Assembly (NCBI RefSeq): GCF_041260155.1
Contig: NC_091948.1
Location: 6,014,001 to 6,078,000 of the forward strand
From: Ptychodera flava
Taxonomy: Eukaryota; Hemichordata; Enteropneusta; Ptychoderidae
Direction of reading: 5' to 3'
Length of the DNA stretch: 64,000 nt
The notes beneath the pieces are model-generated. The model saw only the letters and a program-made list of their open reading frames with translations. It did no database searches and had not been told where the DNA came from. Positions 56,984-64,000 of the stretch are shown here, in pieces (within the stretch, counting starts at the first letter, position 1; each line of letters begins with the position of its first letter). The position numbers were made by a program, and so were the translations under genes.

Positions 56984-59900
56984 TCAATCCTCATCTTCAC
57001 TCTCTTCTTCTGCTTCTTCTAACCACTTGATGAATGGCGCCACCTAGTGTTGAGATAATGACAGAAATAACCTCTGAAGGATGCAATGAAACAATGATCT
57101 TTAACATTAGATGTACAAGACCATCAATTCTGTATATTCTGTCTGTACACTTGCTAGACTAAATGTTTAAGGTAGTATGCATTAGAAAGTGAAAGTGTTT
57201 TTACTTTTGCTCAAACTTTCCTCCATGAAACTTTCAACCATTCTCTCACCACATCAAGAATAAAATTCAGGGGTTACAATGCAAGGTTTGACACTGGAGA
57301 AACAAATTACCTAACATTTACTGATATTTGAATTTAAATGGTTGCCAACCCTGTATTAACTCTATGTGGAAAATAAAATTTTCGATTGTTCTTATTCCAA
57401 GAGCTTTGAAATGAGCCCCCATAGTGGTATCTCAGAAAAGAGTCGTATAAGTCCAAATAACTGTCTCCGAGGCGCATTCTACCAATTCAGTTTGTATCAT
57501 GGTAATTCTGATGTTTGGTAATACCCAAAACCATCAACACTGTAAAGTAAACACAACCTCATCAGGCAAATCTGAACTGCTGTACACTCAAAATGTTCTC
57601 ATTGACTCAGGAAAATTTCCATACTACAACTTTGAATGGACAATGTCACTATCGTTTCAAATTAAGTTGGTTACCAGTATTTTTGTTTCATACGAGAAAT
57701 TAGTTAAGGTGATCTGCTTACTGAAACATGCGAAATGATCAATCATCTGTATTCTACCTACACCTTGCATATATAATATGTAAATATGCTGATGACCTAA
57801 TTTCTGGTATGTACCAGAAACTATGTTATCAAAGCAATTACTGAAAAATCTACAAGGAGGAAGTGAGTAGAGATCTGATGACTGACAGTTTAACATGATT
57901 CAGTGAGCAGAACAATATGAATAGTTGCTTATATGAATTGAAAAATAACTGAAATAATTTGAAAAGTTATCAACTTTGTCCCTTTAAGGCTGCCTGGCAG
58001 AAATATCTGAAGAGACAACAAGAGTTCCGAAATGTAAGTTGGCAGACACATGAGAAAAAGTTCTGTGAAAGAAAACCTTTTGATGATAAAACTTTGAAAT
58101 TTACCTGTGATCTTATATCATGTTGTTTTTGTTTTGTGATGGGGTCTTCAGACAGCGTAGTGCTTTTGTACCATTTTAAAATGACTGTTTCAACCAGTAC
58201 CTCAACTTCATCATACATATAGTGCATGACTTTCATCAGTATTGGAGCAAAATTACTGTGATTTGCACTGAATTCCTGAGTGTAGCAGAAGAAGGAAAAA
58301 ATGGTTAAGCATGAAAGAAATCTGTTTACGGTTTTATGAGTAATCGCTCTCGATACGCACAAAGAAGGCATGAAAATTGCTACTGTCCATAACCATCATA
58401 TTAGTCTCACAAAAAAATTTGGGAAGTACAAAATACATCTGTAGAACAATAAACAGTTGAAGCAAGGCAGAACTTACAGTTAACCCTCTGAGTGCTGTAA
58501 TTTTTGCCCACCAAAATTTCAGTACAATATTTTACCAATTTTTCTAAATTTTTCTTTGATTTTTCTGATAATTTTGGGCCGAAGGAACATCATATTTCCT
58601 TTGCTACAGCTTTTTATCAAAATTTTGGCAAAAATCTGGAAAAAAATTTACTGGGGTATATTTTATATAGGTGACGGAAATTGACTTTGGCACTCAAAGG
58701 GTTAAAGCACCCATTGCAGACTTTTTAATTTACAACCTTTCATTGCTTTTAATGGTTACTTGTTGAAGTGTTTTGCAAATTTGAGAAACAAATTCCCGTA
58801 GGATTCATATTCTGACTGCAGAGTAAGCAACCAACTTTCCCAGCTTGAAACTCTGTACATTACCCCAACGTCGCAATGATCACAATATAAAGTTGGTTCA
58901 ATCACCTCTGAATCACCACACATACCTCCAATCCTAACAAACAGTCCATCTGTGACTCAGCACTCTTCACATAATTCTGCAACAGCGGTTTCAGTCTGTT
59001 CAGCAACTAAGAGACAACAAAAACAAGTTAATTGTACTATTACATGCCATCACAACACAGGTATTTGTACAGGTCCTTTCATTAATTTGACCCCAAACCA
59101 TCAGTTCAACAGAATCAATTGAACGGATACATATATAACAGAAACATCTGGTTTGTGAATGGTGGTAGGTAAATGATGATTTTGACAGATAAAGGACGAA
59201 ATCTAAAATCTATTCTTCATCAAAACATTTGTGTCGGCGAAGTGTGTTATCTGACAGAATCCAGGACACAGAGGTGCAAGCTGACATATAATATTCAATT
59301 TCCAAATAGCTGCACAGCTTTGTGTTCTCATTACAAAAACATAACACAGTCCATAATTCATCTAACATGTGAGGGAACGGAGTGAGACCCAAAAGTTATG
59401 AGTTCTTGCAAATATGAAAATAGTTTGCAGCGATTGTAACAGCCACGGTACAGCATTTGAGGTATCCCAGAATTCCATCTGATACCTGACGAAGGAGGTG
59501 ACATAGCAAATACTTTCAGTACAAAGATTTTAATGTCAATGAAATTTTCACCTATGTAGGTAAAGTATCTTAATTTTTGAAATGGACCAATTGAGAAACA
59601 GAGATGTATTGTGTATAACAGTCAGCCTGGAGAAATTCCACTATGTACATCATAGTTCTATCTGTTGAGTATATTGATAGGAAATTGTGATGGCAGCTCA
59701 TGTTCACATTTATGTCAACCTGTAACTAAGCACATTCTTCAAGTCTGCTACTTTTGCAGGCTTTTACAGTCTCAATATTTCTCTTTTACAGTTTCAACAT
59801 TTCTCCATTCAAAATCCATATACCTCAACAATGTGATAAACCTACATGTATAAAGTCTGCCAGTGTACCACATACGCTATTTTGGGTGTGAATGTCACTC

Positions 59901-62378
59901 CAGCAACTACTGAACGCAAGAGTCGTTATGTATGCATGAAATAAACATCTTCAGGCTCAGTAGGCAGATTCCACATACCGTAAATGTGCATGTGGAAGCA
60001 CCAGGGAGTATGGATCATTTCGATTCATAAATTCTCGTCTTTTCCAAAATATTCAAACTAATATTTGCAACTATCCATCTGATTGGTTGCACTACAAATC
60101 GGGTTTATTTGTCAAAAGTTACTTATTTTGGGATTTTACATGAACAAGAGCAACAACTTACGGGGCGTATTTGGGCAAGATATTTTACTGGATCTAATGG
60201 TGTTGTCGATCTCAGGATTGGAACCTCCAGTATGGCTTTCATAACCAAAACAACGAGCTCTTTCATTGATATGTTGTAGGCATATTTCGATGAATTCACT
60301 TCCAAGATCAGGTTATCACATTTCACGTTCTCCTCGATACCTCTTTGAAGACTATCAAGGACTTCATTGTAAAACACTGAAATGACAAAGACACCGGTTA
60401 AAAAGTTACAGATACTTTGCCAAAAAAGCCACACACTATTAACCCTTTGAGTGCTGTAATTGTTCCCACCAAAATTTTGGTGCAACATTTTTACCAATTT
60501 TTATGAATTTTTCTGTAATTTTTTGATAATTTTGGACCAAATGGATATCAAATTTCATTGGCTACAGTTTGTTATAAAAATTTTGACAAAAATCTGAAAA
60601 AAAATTGACTGGAGTATATTTTCTAAAGGTGACAAAAATTGACTTTGGTGCTCAAAGGGTTAAACACCTCTAATTGAAATTTAAATTAATGACATCAAAT
60701 CAGCTTCACATTAGTTCTTGTTTAATTTGACAATTTTCTGGACCAATTTATTCACCAGGGTGTAAAATCACATTTGCATCCAACAGAACGCGTACACACC
60801 AAAGACACACCAAAGACCTACGTGATGCTGAACTTTGTGGCAGTCCACACACTGTACATGCACACTTTCATGCATACACCGACATGCTGCAGAAAAAATT
60901 CATACACACATACATATATGACATGTCAACCTACTTTTAGTATCATCCGGAGGTGGTGATGACGGAGGTGACATTTCATCATCAGACGACTCATCACTGC
61001 TACTTTCCTCATCTTCGTCATCTTTCTCATCCAGACTCAGACCTGTATGCCGAAAATGACCATGATTCATCAACATTCCACAGTTACAGAATATTAAAGG
61101 TTCAATCAAATATGATCACATACAAGCATGGAATAGATAATATTCCCCTCTGCCAGCTCTTTCAACACTTGTTTTATGAATGTGATGTTCATAAGCATGA
61201 AACACACCATCCAACAAAAGAGCATAGCACTCTGATTCAGTTCATGAAGGATGTCAAAATATTACCATGAATCTTCTCCCCATTCCATGGCTCTGAACTT
61301 TCTTAATGTTTATTTGCCTATTGTAAGACAAAACACTGAATATAGAACCACTTATAGCTTCGATATAGCTGCAACTGGTGCACTGGTGTCAACACATGAA
61401 CTTTGACCTTTAAACTTGTAATTTCTGTTGTGTAGTGTCAAAAACTTACGCCAGATTTGCTGCACCAGCTCCTCGTCTTCATCCAAATCTTCATCCTGTT
61501 GGATCCATACGAAGCCCTTACCTTCAGTTCCTACGATACTGACGTCATACGCTATGAAATGAACAGATGTAGCGATTAATCACCACATCTCTGATGACAA
61601 TTCTCTTGTTCATTTTTCCATCAAAAAACAAATGCAGTCGTGAACAAAGATATCAAAGAAGTTGATATGGACAACATTTGATGGACAGGCATCCTCCTCA
61701 AGGTAACTTTTGCACCTAACAATCACCAGTGAAACAGTGAAATCAAAAGATCCTTTACGACATATAAAACAATGCTGTACATGTACTTCAACATTTCTGC
61801 TCTAAATTTCTCCATCAATCAGACCTTTAAATACATTACACAACTATCACAGACCACAGGGCAGAGGTCAACTTTTCTTTATCATTCTATACTACAATTC
61901 GGAAGCAAAGTTGACAAGAGTAAAAAAACTACACTATCGGTAGAAAAGTTGACAAAAGTGAGAAACCACACTATTCTTGTTACCTTGACACAGGTATACT
62001 TTGCAGTTTTCTGTGATCAACTTTTCTCCTATCTGTTGCTAATGATGGTTTTGCACAAAGCAATTAAACTTATGGGCTTCTTCCGAATATGCGATCCCCA
62101 AGACTTGACCCCCTAGCAAACAATATCTCTATCACAAGAATGAGACACTATCTTTGAAAACAAATTGTACAATGAATGCAGGAGAACATATAATCTCACA
62201 CGGAAATACTGCAATAATCATATTATTGGCAGCACTCACATGGTGGGCCATCTTCAGTAAGAGGTTCATCTGCCTTCCCATCATCCTCTGCAAAGTCATC
62301 AAAACCTGAAGATGCCTTAGGAATCTGATTGGTCAACAGGGTACCCTCTTTAAGAATTACATCTGGCCCTACAACAAC
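56984..62378 (-). CDS. EIF2B5: eIF2B epsilon subunit (3' part), seven exons; 5' exons beyond window
   Basis: Minus-strand exons: 62378-62240, 61551-61450, 61042-60935, 60376-60162, 59006-58926, 58275-58105, 57043-56984 (stop TGA). Phases agree throughout and give 291 C-terminal residues. eIF2B epsilon is the catalytic subunit of the cytosolic exchange factor that reloads eIF2 with GTP for translation initiation. The first exon (VVVGPDVILKEGTLL) ends the left-handed beta-helix. Next comes an acidic linker with DEDLDEDEELVQQIW and a Ser/Asp run. The W2/HEAT domain starts at FYNEVLDSLQRGIEENVKCD. It continues through SSKYAYNISMKELV and YDEVEVLVETVILKW, and ends with the acidic-aromatic box FIKWLEEAEEESEDED. 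The C-terminus resembles eIF5, but the NEVL..LQRG block fits EIF2B5 only. The preceding exon was not found in 62379-64000. Confidence 0.93.
57167..57485 (-). mobile_element. ~350 bp MITE, AAGGTAGTATGCACCT family, copy 4
   Basis: Reverse-oriented member with TTAAGGTAGTATGCATTAG at one end and CCGAGGCGCATTCTACC at the other. It lies in the last EIF2B5 intron. Confidence 0.8.
58480..58705. mobile_element. 226-bp TTAA-bounded MITE, CCCTTTGAGTGC family, copy 1
   Basis: The ends are TTAACCCTCTGAGTGCTG and GGCACTCAAAGGGTTAA. The interior is AT-rich, with AATTTTTCT and AATTTTGG repeats. It is sister to 60439-60663 and lies in an EIF2B5 intron. Confidence 0.85.
60439..60663. mobile_element. 225-bp TTAA-bounded MITE, CCCTTTGAGTGC family, copy 2
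   Basis: TTAACCCTTTGAGTGCTGTA at the left and GGTGCTCAAAGGGTTAA at the right. It is similar to 58480-58705 over its full length and lies in an EIF2B5 intron. Confidence 0.85.
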
Positions 62379-64000
62379 CTGTGTCAGCAGAAACAACATC
62401 AACGTGTAAGCTGGATATGTAATACAATGAAATTTTCAGAATCTCAAAGCTTCGTTATGTCAAAAGTTCATTATGATTTACAGTAATATATTAGCCTAAC
62501 AACAATTTTGCATATCAAACACAGTTCCAAAGAATTTATAGAAGTAAAGATGAAAAATGGTGATACGTATTTGGCATTGGTATTAATGACAACTGGTGTT
62601 CAACAGGATAAACATTTCATATTGATATGATCAAGTCAAATAATATCGTTCTGTATCAGATTTAAAACAATATTTACATGTGAAAGGCAAAAGCTATAGC
62701 TTTTGATAATATTTTCATTTGTTTTAGTTTCTAGCGATAAATTTGCCAATTCTTTTCCCTGACTGTGTTGAAATACTGAGTACCTGTATACATAGTGCAA
62801 TGTTATGTTGGCAAATGAATAACCTTTCCAGACTAAAATTCAGTTAGTCACAATACTATTAGATTTTATAAACATGTAGATTGCTGAAAAACTATGCATT
62901 TGCAGGTGATGTTGGGAGTAGGAAAAGAAATTGTTTCTAAAAACAGGATATAAATACTGAAAAAAATAAGTTATAGCTCATGGGGTTTTCAGGTAAAATG
63001 CACCTCAGGGAAAGATATTCAGACTTTAAACATTTTACATTACTTTTCTGTTGTGGGCTCATTTTGAAGCTTGTGTGGAGTAACAAAAGTTTTCAACGGC
63101 TTATTTTATGAAATCAAAAACTTAAATTTTCCCAAAGGGATGGCGGCCATTTTGAATTTTAAGTTATGGTAAATGTCAGGTAATATAGTCTCTGTAGTAC
63201 GAAACTTTACACTGTGACCCCTGTTTTTTATCCTGGATTTTGAAGGGCAATGTTTCAAAGTTTCCTGGAGAAAAGTTTGAAAAAAAGTTTATGTATTTCA
63301 GTTTTAAGGCTTATACTACCTTAATACTAACACATGTAGTTGATTGATGGTATTTGTTTACGTTTGCACACTGATTGACCTGACATAAGCTTCCTCTCTG
63401 GCAACACATGGCACATTTTTAATGGCATGACATTGAAATGACACATTCACCTTGCCCGTGTTGTTCTTGATATTCAGAAGAACATGCAGTGCACACATTT
63501 ATTCCGACGCGGTTACTTTACCCCACATAACCTTGATTCAGAGGACAAGGACACTGTAATTCTGTTGGGACAGATGGTATTGAGGATGCACCATCTGGAT
63601 CAGCATTCAATCTTTACTAAAGGGTGAGGGGCCGGTGTCCTTCAAAAACTGCATTGCAGTAAACAGTCTATGTTATCCAAAACTCGCACAACAGTCTTGC
63701 TGTGGAGCGCAGCTGGTAGTCACTGTCGTATATCTTTCGTTTTTCACAGTCGATGATCATCACTGTCATATGGCTCAAAAAACTGCACTCTGGAGAACGC
63801 AGATGATGATGCTTTTGTCTTTCATCCTCCCCTTCTAAGCAGAGTAGCACAACACTCACCAGGGCCATTTCTATACTCTATTTACTAAAACCCATCCACC
63901 CACTTACATGTAACACTAGAGATTGTGATAGGCTGTTGACAATATACACTGGTGTGCACAGGTGGACTTTGACGGTATGGAAATCAAGACATTAGACTTA
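62379..64000. other. EIF2B5 intron running off the window
   Basis: Apart from the MITE at 62992-63324, no exon of EIF2B5 could be recognised here. Upstream exons should encode the rest of the beta-helix and the nucleotidyltransferase-like domain and are expected to the right. Confidence 0.5.
62992..63324 (+). mobile_element. ~350 bp MITE, AAGGTAGTATGCACCT family, copy 5
   Basis: Forward member: AGGTAAAATGCACCTCAGGG at the left, GGGATGGCGGCCATTTTGAA inside, and GGCTTATACTACCTTAA at the right. Confidence 0.75.

Noticed and set aside
56984-58275. Assignment of the C-terminal WLEEAEEE domain to eIF5
   Set aside because: eIF5 has a similar tail, but the upstream exons (VVVGPD beta-helix end, NEVL..LQRG, SSKYAYN) fit eIF2B epsilon.
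57970-58371. 133-codon minus-strand frame taken as one gene
   Set aside because: Only 58275-58105 is an exon (EIF2B5 W2 domain); the rest is flanking intron in frame.

Overview
This is animal nuclear DNA: split genes with GT-AG introns, an AT-rich background, many short TIR elements and microsatellites. The gene structures and the abundance of CATGTA-type words suggest an invertebrate, perhaps a deuterostome such as a hemichordate. That placement is a guess; no marker in the window settles it.

Layout. 1-1366 is a ~1.4 kb TIR element cut by the window edge. 2583-8905 (minus) is a FASTKD5-like gene for a mitochondrial RNA-processing protein, six coding exons, about 717 codons. 8906-14054 holds TIR elements, palindromes and a CpG-rich stretch (about 11.4-12.35 kb) that could be a promoter. 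14055-33148 (plus) is a complete UDP-glucose 6-dehydrogenase gene (UGDH copy 1, ten coding exons, 479 aa). 33149-40486 is non-coding repeats. 40487-54801 (plus) is a second UGDH gene (copy 2, ten exons in the same phases, 476 aa). 54802-56983 is a spacer with a minisatellite. 56984-62378 (minus) is the 3' part of EIF2B5, the catalytic epsilon subunit of eIF2B; its 5' exons lie beyond the right edge. UGDH copy 2 and EIF2B5 converge; FASTKD5 and UGDH copy 1 diverge.

The main result is the UGDH pair. Copy 1 keeps Lys220, Asn224, Cys276 and Lys339 at the same numbers as human UGDH. Copy 2 has an open frame and consensus splice sites throughout, but Cys276 is Tyr, the glycine loop before it is changed, Asn224 is Ser, the UDP-sugar loop is altered and the FKK motif with Lys339 is deleted. 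It therefore looks like a pseudoenzyme. The two copies are mosaic: exons 1 and 6 are almost identical down to silent sites, exons 9 and 10 are close, and exons 2-5, 7 and 8 are much more diverged.

The rest is dominated by non-autonomous DNA elements. Several families are bounded by TTAA. A 2.8 kb long-TIR element in UGDH copy 1 intron 3 is flanked by a perfect 17-bp direct repeat. I saw no retroviral or other virus-like element, no tRNA or rRNA gene and no CRISPR array.
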